From NCBI GenBank assembly GCA_015057875.1, contig SVDG01000002.1, positions 1 to 40,173 on the forward strand: DNA of 40,173 bases. Reading direction: 5' to 3'. This DNA is from Lachnospiraceae bacterium. GTDB taxonomy: Bacteria > Bacillota > Clostridia > Lachnospirales > Anaerotignaceae. The position numbers and the translations under genes are program-made. This document shows positions 7,853 through 15,505 of this stretch, one piece after another. Every line of letters begins with the position of its first letter. Position 1 is the stretch's first letter. The notes under the pieces were generated by a model. The model was not told where the DNA came from and did not search any database. It saw nothing but the letters and a program-made list of their open reading frames with translations.

Positions 7853-9226
7853 ATGACCAGAAACAAGTTTACAAACTTGCTTATCGTTGTGCTTGCTTTT
7901 TTAGCTGTTGTTCAAACAGGTGGGTTATGGCTTAGTCAGACAAAAAGTCATAACCTTTTTTATTCCGCAATAAACAGCTTTTTAACAGCAAGCTCGGATA
8001 CAACCGAATACTACCGTACTATAGAAGCCGGAAAGACAGCCATTGGCACAGGCAACAACCGGTATGTGCTTTTATACGAAAAACAGGATAAAAAAGCCGG
8101 CTCTGCAATAAAAGACGCTATAGGTTCAGCCCTTGAGAACGGCGAGGAAAATATATCCGGTACTATCGACTGGAATATACTTTCAGGCAAAAACATAGTC
8201 CTTGAGTTTCCTTTTTCTGTTTCATCGGCAGAGTTTGCAAAAGGCTTCTCTTCTGCTTCCGGAAATAACATCGTGCCGGAAAACTTCAACTGCATCGTTA
8301 TAACCCCATCATTTGCAGATGACGGCACCTATATTACATTTATAACAACAGGTGAGCAGAAATTTGTTACTCTCGTTATTGAGGATAGTTCTATAAATTC
8401 CTCACTTCGTACCGTCATAGATTCAACCCCTGCCGATGGACTTGCCTATATATCTTCGGCACAGAGTGGCTTCAATATTTTCAAAAACAATGTTTTCCTC
8501 CCCCAGTGGGCCGAAAACGAGTATTTATATCCCTCTGTATATAGCGTAAATGCAGGCACGGATGGAAATGGTGTGTTTTCTTCATCAGAGGTAAAACAGA
8601 TGGTACAGCCTCTGTTTGCCCCCTCCGCCTTTGACCATTCAGGTATAGACGGAAACGGCATACATTTTTACAATTCCGATGAGATAGTTGTTAAATACTA
8701 TCCGAACGGTATACTTGAATACTTCAATTATAAAAAATCAACCGAAGCCCAGACTCTTGCTTCGGCTTATGACGCCTGTATGGAATTTATAGAAAAGGAT
8801 GTATCCATAAAAACAGATATATTCCTTACCGATGCAGATGTAACTACAGAAGGACTTGTTTTCAAGTTTGATTACAGCGTAAACAATATTCCTATAAAGC
8901 TCTCAGAAGCCCTTAAAGAAAAGCTTGGCATAGAAAGTGCCATAGAGGTTATAGTTACAAACAACACAGTTAAAAAATACAGAAAATACTCCTGCAATTT
9001 TTATGAAAGCAGCGAAAATGATATGTCAGCTAATGTAGACTTCCTTACAGAAATAAACAGAGTTATAACCGAACACTCTGCAGACGGAGAAATAGTTCAG
9101 GTCGATGATATCAGCCTTTGCTACTATGCTGACGAAAACAACCTTTGTTCTCTTAAATGGATAACAGATATAGACGGCTCATCATATACAGGTGATACTT
9201 TTGCTGTTGCTTACGAGGGGGAATGA
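7853..9226 (+). CDS. yycH: YycH/WalH-like regulatory membrane protein
   Basis: A 457-residue protein with one N-terminal transmembrane segment (about residues 6-28, LLIVVLAFLAVVQTGGLWL) and a large extracytoplasmic domain. Length and topology match YycH (about 455 residues), an inhibitor of WalK that acts through transmembrane-helix contacts. Sequence identity cannot be judged by eye, so the name rests on topology, length and operon position (walK, then this, then a yycI-like gene). The ATG at 7853 is preferred because GGTGAT lies directly upstream; a GTG three codons earlier is the alternative. It is 21 bases after the small secreted gene, and its stop is 4 bases before the next start. Confidence 0.75.
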   Translation: MTRNKFTNLLIVVLAFLAVVQTGGLWLSQTKSHNLFYSAINSFLTASSDTTEYYRTIEAGKTAIGTGNNRYVLLYEKQDKKAGSAIKDAIGSALENGEENISGTIDWNILSGKNIVLEFPFSVSSAEFAKGFSSASGNNIVPENFNCIVITPSFADDGTYITFITTGEQKFVTLVIEDSSINSSLRTVIDSTPADGLAYISSAQSGFNIFKNNVFLPQWAENEYLYPSVYSVNAGTDGNGVFSSSEVKQMVQPLFAPSAFDHSGIDGNGIHFYNSDEIVVKYYPNGILEYFNYKKSTEAQTLASAYDACMEFIEKDVSIKTDIFLTDADVTTEGLVFKFDYSVNNIPIKLSEALKEKLGIESAIEVIVTNNTVKKYRKYSCNFYESSENDMSANVDFLTEINRVITEHSADGEIVQVDDISLCYYADENNLCSLKWITDIDGSSYTGDTFAVAYEGE

Positions 9227-9230
9227 TACC

Positions 9231-10097
9231 TTGAACCTGAGCAGATCAAAAAAAATAATAATCCTTGTGCTTGTTATACTAAACATCGTTCTTCTTGCCC
9301 TGCGTGTAATGGATAAACCGGACTATACTCTCTCATCTGACAGAGAAAAAGCAGTATATGAAGTATTGGGTAAAAACAACATAGCCCTCTACACAGAGCT
9401 TTTAACAGGCTACGAACCTATGCAGCAGATACTTGTAAGCTCAACTGAGGCAAATGTAGAAAAAATACTGCCCGCCTTTTTCGACAGTACAGAAAATATG
9501 GAGATGACCATTGAATTCTCCAAAACCATATACAGCGATAAATACCGGATCCTTACTTTAGGCGAAAATACTCTGCTTTTTGAAGATTACACACCTACAG
9601 AAGAAATAGCTAACTACAGCTATAGTCAGGCAAGTAATACCGCCTCCAACTTCCGTGAGGTAATTATGGCCGCACTTAATTTCTCCAAAAATGTTGAGCT
9701 TGAAAAAAATCATTTCAAAAATGGGGAATATACTTTCCGTTACGTTGAAAGCTATAATAAGAGCAAACTTTTCTGCAACTACATTGATATAACAGTTAAA
9801 AACGGAAAAATACTCCGTGCAGAGGCCTCCCGTTACGGCGTGGACGGTTTTACAGGAAACAAACAGAACATAGCCGCACCCGATGAAATAATGCTTACAT
9901 TCCTTTATGAGCTTAAAAAGAATGACTTGTCCTACGGAATAATAATAACTGATATGGAAATAGGCTATGATTTCCAATCATCAGACGATATAGCAAGTGG
10001 CGATTCCCTGAGCCTTGTGCCCTTCTACCGCATATATATACAGGGTACAGATAAACCATTCACCATAAATGCCTATACAAATGAGTTTATAAACTAA
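9231..10097 (+). CDS. yycI: YycI/WalI-like regulatory membrane protein
   Basis: The gene encodes 288 residues, close to YycI of Bacillus (about 280). One N-terminal transmembrane helix (about 9-26, IIILVLVILNIVLLALRV) is followed by an extracytoplasmic domain with repeated beta-strand patterns. The likely start is a TTG at 9231, nine bases after GAGGGGG and five after the upstream stop. A GTG at 9192 would overlap the previous gene and lacks a ribosome site. YycI joins YycH in a membrane complex that restrains WalK. The gene is last in the operon, ending at a bidirectional terminator. Confidence 0.75.
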   Translation: MNLSRSKKIIILVLVILNIVLLALRVMDKPDYTLSSDREKAVYEVLGKNNIALYTELLTGYEPMQQILVSSTEANVEKILPAFFDSTENMEMTIEFSKTIYSDKYRILTLGENTLLFEDYTPTEEIANYSYSQASNTASNFREVIMAALNFSKNVELEKNHFKNGEYTFRYVESYNKSKLFCNYIDITVKNGKILRAEASRYGVDGFTGNKQNIAAPDEIMLTFLYELKKNDLSYGIIITDMEIGYDFQSSDDIASGDSLSLVPFYRIYIQGTDKPFTINAYTNEFIN

Positions 10098-10125
10098 TAA
10101 AAACCACGCAAAAGCGTGGTTTTTA
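10098..10125. terminator. Bidirectional intrinsic terminator
   Basis: A 12-bp stem (ATAAAAACCACGC-type left arm ending at 10109, right arm from 10114) with loop AAAA separates the convergent yycI-like and LysM/G5 genes. A-tract and T-tract flanks allow termination in both directions. Confidence 0.9.
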
Positions 10126-10139
10126 TTTATCTTCTTTAT

Positions 10140-11192
10140 TTATCTTTTTCCTATCTCAATAACCTCTGTTACGGGTTCAACTATCGTTACCTCAGAAATA
10201 GTCTTCTGTTCCTCCTCAAAGCCATTTATCCTTATGATCTCAACAGTAACTTCTTTCTGTCCGTCCCTGCCTTGCTGGATAACTCTTTTATAGGAGCTGT
10301 CCTTTGATGAGTTTGTTTTATATTCAACTGTTTTATCCTGCTTTGCAGTATATGTAGTCTGTTCAACTGTTTTAACCGATAAAAAAGGTACCGAAACAAC
10401 AAGGTTAAGCTTGTCCCCTACTTTTATGGGTGTGTTTATAGTAAGCCCCGGATTAGCCTCAAGTAATTCTTCAACAGTTATACCGTTTACCGTTGCTATA
10501 AGATAGAAGCTGTCCCCTGATTTTACCGAATAACTCTTCTGTGTAGGCACGCCTTTTGTAAGTTTTGCAAGGGCTGTATCTCTGTCGATTATTGTCCCTT
10601 CAGGAACGTATGCCGCCTCTGTTTTTACATCATCAACAAAGCTTGCGGAAATTATCTTACTTCCCTCCGGCACATACTGAGCCTTTATCTCCTCAAGCAA
10701 TGCGTTCAAAGAATCGATATTATCCATTGCCAGCACCTGGGTACCGTTTACATATATAACTCCTCCAAGCACGTTATAGGTAACCATATTTCTTACAACG
10801 CTTATGGCATACTCAGATGATACCGCCTTGTCCTTATCTATCCTCGTTTTAACTGCCTCAACCTCATCCTGTATCTGCACCTGTGTGCCATATTCCGAGG
10901 CAAGCTGAGCCTCTACGGTTTTAACTATATATTCCGTGTCAACTTTTTTATCCGCTACGCTGGCAACGCTTTGCCCATTGACAATTATATCAACACCGTT
11001 TTTTCTGGTGAAAACAAAAACCAGAACAAGAATGATAATAACAACTACAGCGGCAAATCCCGCCTTCATCAGCATCTGTTCTCTTGCTTTCTTTCTCTTC
11101 CGGCGTTTACGTCTTTCGACATCCGTATTCGGAGCTTTTACGCTCTCCGTTTTTTTCCTTGAAGAAGATGCTTTTCGTCTTCTTTCTGCCAT
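10140..11192 (-). CDS. Membrane-anchored LysM and G5 domain protein
   Basis: A 350-residue envelope protein. A very basic cytoplasmic tail (residues 1-40, including RRKRRKRKKAREQ) precedes one transmembrane helix (about 43-62). An alpha/beta stalk of about 150 residues follows. A LysM domain (about 220-266, YSVKSGDSFYLIATVNGITVE... to KVGDKLNLVV) should bind peptidoglycan GlcNAc chains, and a G5 domain (about 270-348) probably binds glycan. Related clostridial proteins often end in an M23 peptidase, which is absent here, so this looks like a non-catalytic wall binder or scaffold. It is 34 bases after gntR and probably the third gene of ispE-gntR-LysM/G5. Confidence 0.85.
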   Translation of the reverse strand: MAERRRKASSSRKKTESVKAPNTDVERRKRRKRKKAREQMLMKAGFAAVVVIIILVLVFVFTRKNGVDIIVNGQSVASVADKKVDTEYIVKTVEAQLASEYGTQVQIQDEVEAVKTRIDKDKAVSSEYAISVVRNMVTYNVLGGVIYVNGTQVLAMDNIDSLNALLEEIKAQYVPEGSKIISASFVDDVKTEAAYVPEGTIIDRDTALAKLTKGVPTQKSYSVKSGDSFYLIATVNGITVEELLEANPGLTINTPIKVGDKLNLVVSVPFLSVKTVEQTTYTAKQDKTVEYKTNSSKDSSYKRVIQQGRDGQKEVTVEIIRINGFEEEQKTISEVTIVEPVTEVIEIGKR

Positions 11193-11226
11193 AAGTTCAT
11201 CACTTCCTTACATAGCTTTTCGTAAA

Positions 11227-11901
11227 TCATCTTTCCTCTATGAAATTAAGTATAGACTCGCTCTGATATTTAACATGCTCTTTGGCAACCTCTTCACCCA
11301 TGTTGGGAAGGTTGTTTTCAATAGCATATATCATATCGCTATGGTGTTTTATTATCGTATCAAGAGTACCTGCGATCTTTATGTATGTTATCCTGTATCT
11401 GTAAACCTGAAGTTTAAGGTTCTTTAAAATCTGTACAAGTCTGTCATTATCTGTAGATTCAAGTATTATGTTATGGAACTGCTCATCGCATCTTGCAGCC
11501 CCCTCAAAGTCTTTTCTGTCAAAGGCTGAAATAAAATCCTCATTAAGGTCTTTTAAAACCTGGATATTTTCCGCAGAAACCTTTCCGCAGGCAAGCTTTA
11601 CAGCAAGAGCCTCAAGACAGCTTCTTATCTCAAGCACATTTCTTAAATCACTTACACTAAGGTCAAGCACCTGTGCACCCTTTCTGGGGATAAGCTCAAC
11701 AAGATGCTCTATCTCAAGCATCCTTAAAGCCTCTCTTACGGGTGTACGGCTGACACCAAGTTTATCTGCAAGGTGATTTTCCATAAGCCTTTCACCGGGC
11801 TTTAAAGATCCGTTTAATATTGCATCCCTTAAATTGTTGAAAACAACATCCCTTAAAGGAAGATACTCATTTGTTGTTATATTGAATTTATATTCTGCCA
11901 T
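11227..11901 (-). CDS. GntR/FadR-family (FCD) transcriptional regulator
   Basis: The 224-residue regulator has an N-terminal winged helix (about 15-80, LADKLGVSRTPVREALRML recognition region). Its C-terminal FCD all-helical domain has a plausible metal or ligand site (D139, H143, H187, H209). FCD proteins sense carboxylic acids or metals and bind short palindromes with GT/AC cores. It is 13 bases after ispE, an arrangement seen in other Clostridia. A 16-bp palindrome at the ispE promoter is a natural candidate autoregulatory site. Ligand unknown. Confidence 0.88.
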   Translation of the reverse strand: MAEYKFNITTNEYLPLRDVVFNNLRDAILNGSLKPGERLMENHLADKLGVSRTPVREALRMLEIEHLVELIPRKGAQVLDLSVSDLRNVLEIRSCLEALAVKLACGKVSAENIQVLKDLNEDFISAFDRKDFEGAARCDEQFHNIILESTDNDRLVQILKNLKLQVYRYRITYIKIAGTLDTIIKHHSDMIYAIENNLPNMGEEVAKEHVKYQSESILNFIEER

Positions 11902-11914
11902 ATCCGCTTCCTCC

Positions 11915-12781
11915 TTATTTATCTTCTGTTTTAACTACATATACACTTTTAAGCTTAAGCTCTGCTCTTATTTTATCCGCCGCATCACAAGCTGTCTGCC
12001 TGTCAGCAAATATTCCAAAAACAGTAGGTCCGCTTCCACTCATAACTGAGCCTAAAGCCCCGTTTTCAATAAGCTTATTTTTAATATTATCTATGCGGGG
12101 ATGCATTTTTATCGTGACCGTTTCAAGTACGTTTGAAAGGCCTGATGCTATATCCCCAACATCTTTGTTTTTAATGGAACAAAGCATTTTTTCCGTATCA
12201 GGATGAAAAGGCAGTTCGTAGCAATTAAGATTTTTATAAACAGTCGCCGTAGAAACACTTACAGGCAGCTTTACAAGGACCATATTAAGCTCAGGACAAG
12301 GCTCAAGTCTTGTAAGTATATTTCCTGTTCCCTCCGCAAGAGCTGTCCCCTCCATTATGCAGAAAGGCACATCACTGCCAAGCTTTGACCCTATTTCCAT
12401 AAGGCTTTGCTCATCAAGTCCAAGCTCAAATATATCATTCATACCTTTGATCACTGCCGCACAGTCAGCACTTCCTCCCGCAAGCCCTGCCGCAACAGGT
12501 ATACGTTTTCTAATGCTTATGGATACACCCTGTTTTATACCAAAGGTTTCTATCATAAGTGCTGCCGCTTTATAGGCAATATTTCTCTCGTCACAGGGAA
12601 GCCATTTAACATCGCATTTAAGCCATATCCCAGGCTTATGCACTTTTTTAATAAGTACTGTATCACAAAGGGATATGGTCTGCATTATCATTTTAACAAA
12701 ATGATAGCCGTCCTCTCTTTTTCCCGTAACGTCAAGTGTAAGGTTTATTTTGGCTCTCGCCTTTAACAAAATACTCGTCAA
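11915..12781 (-). CDS. ispE: 4-diphosphocytidyl-2-C-methyl-D-erythritol kinase IspE
   Basis: A 288-residue GHMP kinase that phosphorylates CDP-methylerythritol, the fourth step of the non-mevalonate isoprenoid pathway. It shows KARAKINLTLDVTGKREDGYH at the start (catalytic K11), the ATP loop PVAAGLAGGSADCAA, and the C-terminal GSVMSGSGPTVFGIF motif. I prefer the TTG at 12781, eight bases after GGGAG, because it places the conserved AKINL at the usual distance. Further upstream codons run through the promoter and operator. It heads the ispE-gntR-LysM/G5 run. Confidence 0.94.
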   Translation of the reverse strand: MTSILLKARAKINLTLDVTGKREDGYHFVKMIMQTISLCDTVLIKKVHKPGIWLKCDVKWLPCDERNIAYKAAALMIETFGIKQGVSISIRKRIPVAAGLAGGSADCAAVIKGMNDIFELGLDEQSLMEIGSKLGSDVPFCIMEGTALAEGTGNILTRLEPCPELNMVLVKLPVSVSTATVYKNLNCYELPFHPDTEKMLCSIKNKDVGDIASGLSNVLETVTIKMHPRIDNIKNKLIENGALGSVMSGSGPTVFGIFADRQTACDAADKIRAELKLKSVYVVKTEDK

Positions 12782-12796
12782 AGCCACCACTCCCAC

Positions 12797-12812
12797 ATAT
12801 TGTATACAATAT
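12797..12812 (-). promoter_or_regulatory. Perfect palindrome next to the ispE -10 (candidate GntR operator)
   Basis: ATATTGTATACAATAT is a perfect 16-bp palindrome beginning immediately downstream of the -10 box. Its core TTGTATACAA has the GT-N(2)-AC form common to FCD-type GntR operators. A protein bound here would block promoter escape of ispE-gntR. That the co-encoded GntR is the binder is inference. Confidence 0.6.
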
Positions 12813-12841
12813 ATTATATTCAAGGATTGTACTAAAATCAA
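12813..12841 (-). promoter_or_regulatory. ispE: Promoter of ispE operon
   Basis: On the minus strand TTGATT (12836-12841) and consensus TATAAT (12813-12818) are separated by 17 bases. The putative start site falls in the palindrome just downstream. Confidence 0.75.
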
Positions 12842-12865
12842 TACTTTATGTGTTTTCTTACAGCC

Positions 12866-12920
12866 ATTTTAAAAGATTGCTTTTAAAATAAAACCAAAAA
12901 AGCCCATAAAGGGCTTTTTT
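12866..12920. terminator. Intrinsic terminator plus AT-rich hairpin
   Basis: AAAAAAGCCC (12895-12905 area) pairs with GGGCTTTTTT (12911-12920) around a 5-base loop, ending the minus-strand operon whose last gene stops at 12929. A second perfect 10-bp hairpin, ATTTTAAAAG with loop ATTG, lies at 12866-12889; its role is unclear. Confidence 0.8.
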
Positions 12921-12928
12921 CAAAAAAA

Positions 12929-13471
12929 TTATTTAACTAATTTGGATACAGTTTTAAAAGCATCGCCGCCGGCTTTTCCAACAAGCTCAAAAAGCACAGT
13001 TTCACAGCATGAAACAGAAATGCCCTCGCAGATGGCACGTCTTAAACCGCTGTCTTTATCAGCCTGCTTACGTGATCCACAGCAATCATCCACCATCATA
13101 GCCTCATATCCTGCATACTTTAAGCCAATGGCCGTCTGTAAAGCACAGATGTGAGTTTCTGCTCCGAACACAAGCACGTTTTTTCTCCCGAATGAATCAA
13201 CAGCTTTTTTGATCTCATCATTTGCGTAGCCGTTAAATTCTGTTTTATCAAGTGGTATATATTCACCAAGAGCACTGTGTACGGGTTCAACCGTTCCGCC
13301 AAGGCCTTTTGTATACTGCTGTGTAACAAGTATGGGAACACCGCAGGCTTTAAGTCCTTTTATAAGTATCTCAGTCTTGTTAAGTACAGCTTCTTTATCA
13401 TTTATAGCCGGCATAAGCTTCTCCTGATAATCAACACAGATAGCCAGCGTATTTTCCGGTGTAAGTCTCAT
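12929..13471 (-). CDS. Isochorismatase-family cysteine hydrolase
   Basis: A 180-residue hydrolase with the catalytic triad of the family at D14 (CVDYQEKL), K76 (LDKTEF) and C109 (ETHICALQTA). The cis-peptide segment VFGAETHIC is also present. The family includes nicotinamidases, isochorismatases and YcaC-like hydrolases. The short length and lack of the nicotinamidase metal motif point to the YcaC-like group, whose substrates are poorly known. It starts one base from the end of the ThrE-like small subunit and is the last gene of a five-gene operon. Confidence 0.87.
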   Translation of the reverse strand: MRLTPENTLAICVDYQEKLMPAINDKEAVLNKTEILIKGLKACGVPILVTQQYTKGLGGTVEPVHSALGEYIPLDKTEFNGYANDEIKKAVDSFGRKNVLVFGAETHICALQTAIGLKYAGYEAMMVDDCCGSRKQADKDSGLRRAICEGISVSCCETVLFELVGKAGGDAFKTVSKLVK

Positions 13472-13472
13472 T

Positions 13473-13910
13473 TTATTTCTCCTCTCTCATTCCTATTGTA
13501 AAAAGCCCGGGCGGAAGCAAAAATACAAGAATAACGCCCATAGCTATAACACCTGCTGTTTTAAAAGTTTCAACACCTTTCATATAAGAAAACATAAGGT
13601 CTGAATTTATTATGCCGTACATAGTAAAATACATCCCTGCCCCCGGCACATGAGGCAGTATGCCCATTATAACATACATTGTAGACGGAGATTTGCGTCT
13701 GTAAGAGCATATCCTCGCAAAAGCCATGGCAACCACTGTAGCAATAAAAACAGATACCACAGGGCTTAAAAACGAACTTAAAGCAACATAAACCGCAAAG
13801 CTTACAAGTCCACACATTCCACAGCAGATAAGCTCCTTTCTGGGTGCGTTAAGAACGACCGCAAAGCCCATAATGGCAAAGAAAGCCATAATGATCCTTA
13901 AAACCGTCAC
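13473..13910 (-). CDS. Threonine/serine exporter family, small subunit (ThrE_2/DUF3815)
   Basis: A 145-residue hydrophobic protein with about four to five transmembrane helices and a basic loop SYRRKSPST. It matches the C-terminal module of ThrE, which in Clostridia is commonly a separate gene next to the N-terminal module. The two are expected to form a split ThrE exporter of threonine, serine or related compounds. It overlaps the larger subunit gene by 4 bases, indicating translational coupling. Confidence 0.85.
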   Translation of the reverse strand: MTVLRIIMAFFAIMGFAVVLNAPRKELICCGMCGLVSFAVYVALSSFLSPVVSVFIATVVAMAFARICSYRRKSPSTMYVIMGILPHVPGAGMYFTMYGIINSDLMFSYMKGVETFKTAGVIAMGVILVFLLPPGLFTIGMREEK

Positions 13911-14668
13911 AGCAGGCCACCCCCAAACATATTAAGCGCTATACCCGCGCCTCCCGCAATGGCTACTGCCGTAAGCACTGCCTCCATCATACGGGATACA
14001 CCCGATACATAGTCGCCCTCCATTATATCCCTTATGGCTGTTGTTATGGCAACACCGGGAACAAGTGGCATTGCTGCACCTATGATTATACCGTCAACAT
14101 ATGTACCTATGCCAAAACGTACAGCGGCAACCGCAAGCACAGAAATTATTGCTCCGCCTATAAAGCCCTCAAAAAGCACCTCTGAACGGCTCCTGCTGTA
14201 AAAATAAATAAATATTCCAAGTAACATTCCTATCACAGCCGCACATATACCGTCAGTGATACTGCTTCCGAGCATGATAGCAAATCCGCCGCTTACAAGT
14301 CCGTCACTAAGCACCACCAGATAAGGCTTGAACGATTTTATATTTTTTATTTCCTCAAGTCTTTCAACTGCCTCTTTAAGGTTTACCTTTCCGCTTGTAA
14401 AATCCCTTGAAAGGGCATTTGCCGCAATAAGCTTTTCAAGGTTTGTACCTCTGTTTTTTATCCTTCTTACCATCGTAAAAGGATCTCCCTGATAGTTTTT
14501 TATACAGATAAAAATACCGGTTGTTGTAACAAACGTTTCAGGCTCACGCGGTGCACCTACTGATAACAGCCTTTCCAGCGTATCCTCAACTCTATGGGTT
14601 TCTGCCCCTGATGAGAGCATTATCTCCCCGATATCTGCCGAAAACTTTAAAAGATCCGAATCCTTCAT
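13907..14668 (-). CDS. Threonine/serine exporter family, large subunit (ThrE/DUF1212)
   Basis: The 253-residue protein has a soluble N-terminal domain with the family motif DIGEIMLSSGAETHRVEDTLERLL, then about five transmembrane helices with the LVPGVAITTAIRDIMEGDYVSG stretch. It is the partner of the small ThrE_2 protein. Two starts are possible. The ATG at 14692 overlaps the upstream stop as ATGA; the ATG at 14668 has AGGAG about six bases upstream and gives a more typical N-terminus, so I chose it. Substrate is inferred from the family only. Confidence 0.87.
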   Translation of the reverse strand: MKDSDLLKFSADIGEIMLSSGAETHRVEDTLERLLSVGAPREPETFVTTTGIFICIKNYQGDPFTMVRRIKNRGTNLEKLIAANALSRDFTSGKVNLKEAVERLEEIKNIKSFKPYLVVLSDGLVSGGFAIMLGSSITDGICAAVIGMLLGIFIYFYSRSRSEVLFEGFIGGAIISVLAVAAVRFGIGTYVDGIIIGAAMPLVPGVAITTAIRDIMEGDYVSGVSRMMEAVLTAVAIAGGAGIALNMFGGGLL

Positions 14669-14688
14669 ACTAACTCCTATTGATACTG

Positions 14689-15480
14689 TCATTTATTCAA
14701 AAACCTGTTTTTAATATACATACAATGCTCTTTTATATCAGCATAGTCAAGCCCACAGGTTGGTTTATATTCTAAAATTATATCATTAAAAGGTGTGTAT
14801 TTTTTATAAACTTTTTCAAATGCGGAAAAATCAAAGCTGCCCTCAAAAATACTGTTGTGGGTATCATATCTTCCTTTATTGTTATGGATATGATATGCCT
14901 TGACCCTTTCGCCATACTGGGCCACAAAAGCTTCAACATCAAGTCCTGTTATATTGGCATGGCCTGTATCGATTATAACATCCGCATCAAGTTTTTTAAA
15001 CATACCAAAAAACTTTTCATTATCTATAAGCGCCTCTCCTCCGGGAGGTATCGGAAGGTTTTCAACAAGCAGGCTTACCCCTGCCTGTTTTGCCATTTCG
15101 GCTATCCTATACGTGTTTTCAAGGCATACTTCAAATGCAAATGGTATGTCCTCCCTTTTATAAGGCTTATAGCTTGTGTGATACACGATATGCCTTGCAC
15201 CATACTTTACGGCAAGTTCAAAAGCCTTTTCATAGGCCTCAATAAACATATTGTAGTCCCTGCTTCCTTTTAAAGAAAACGGTTCTGCGTTTATAAGCGG
15301 CCCGTGGAAAGATATCGGATAATCCGCATATTTTATAACACTTTCAAAACGCCTGATATAATCAGTATCATTTTTAAATGTATATTCTCCGCCAAAAACA
15401 TCTCCACTATCCTTTAAAAATCTGTCAAGCTCTTCAATTTTTTCATATCCGCAGTAGAGCGAACTTATAAGTAATGCCAT
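14689..15480 (-). CDS. TIM-barrel sugar phosphate isomerase/epimerase-like protein
   Basis: The 263-residue protein has the AP-endonuclease-2/xylose-isomerase-like fold. Putative metal ligands fall at strand ends: H in ISFHGP, H in IVYHTS, E in LLVENLP, D and H in VIIDTGHAN, H in AYHIHNN and E in IILEYKP. The fold covers epimerases, myo-inosose enzymes and endonuclease IV, and the reaction here cannot be told. An AGGTGGTG lies six bases before the ATG. It is 25 bases after the methyltransferase gene and overlaps the possible early start of the ThrE subunit. Confidence 0.8.
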   Translation of the reverse strand: MALLISSLYCGYEKIEELDRFLKDSGDVFGGEYTFKNDTDYIRRFESVIKYADYPISFHGPLINAEPFSLKGSRDYNMFIEAYEKAFELAVKYGARHIVYHTSYKPYKREDIPFAFEVCLENTYRIAEMAKQAGVSLLVENLPIPPGGEALIDNEKFFGMFKKLDADVIIDTGHANITGLDVEAFVAQYGERVKAYHIHNNKGRYDTHNSIFEGSFDFSAFEKVYKKYTPFNDIILEYKPTCGLDYADIKEHCMYIKNRFLNK

Positions 15481-15505
15481 TTAAAACACCACCTGTTATC
15501 AAAAA

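Noticed and set aside
10936-11427. Long plus-strand frame opposite the LysM/G5 and gntR genes
   Set aside because: It is antisense to two well-supported coding regions and resembles no protein family.
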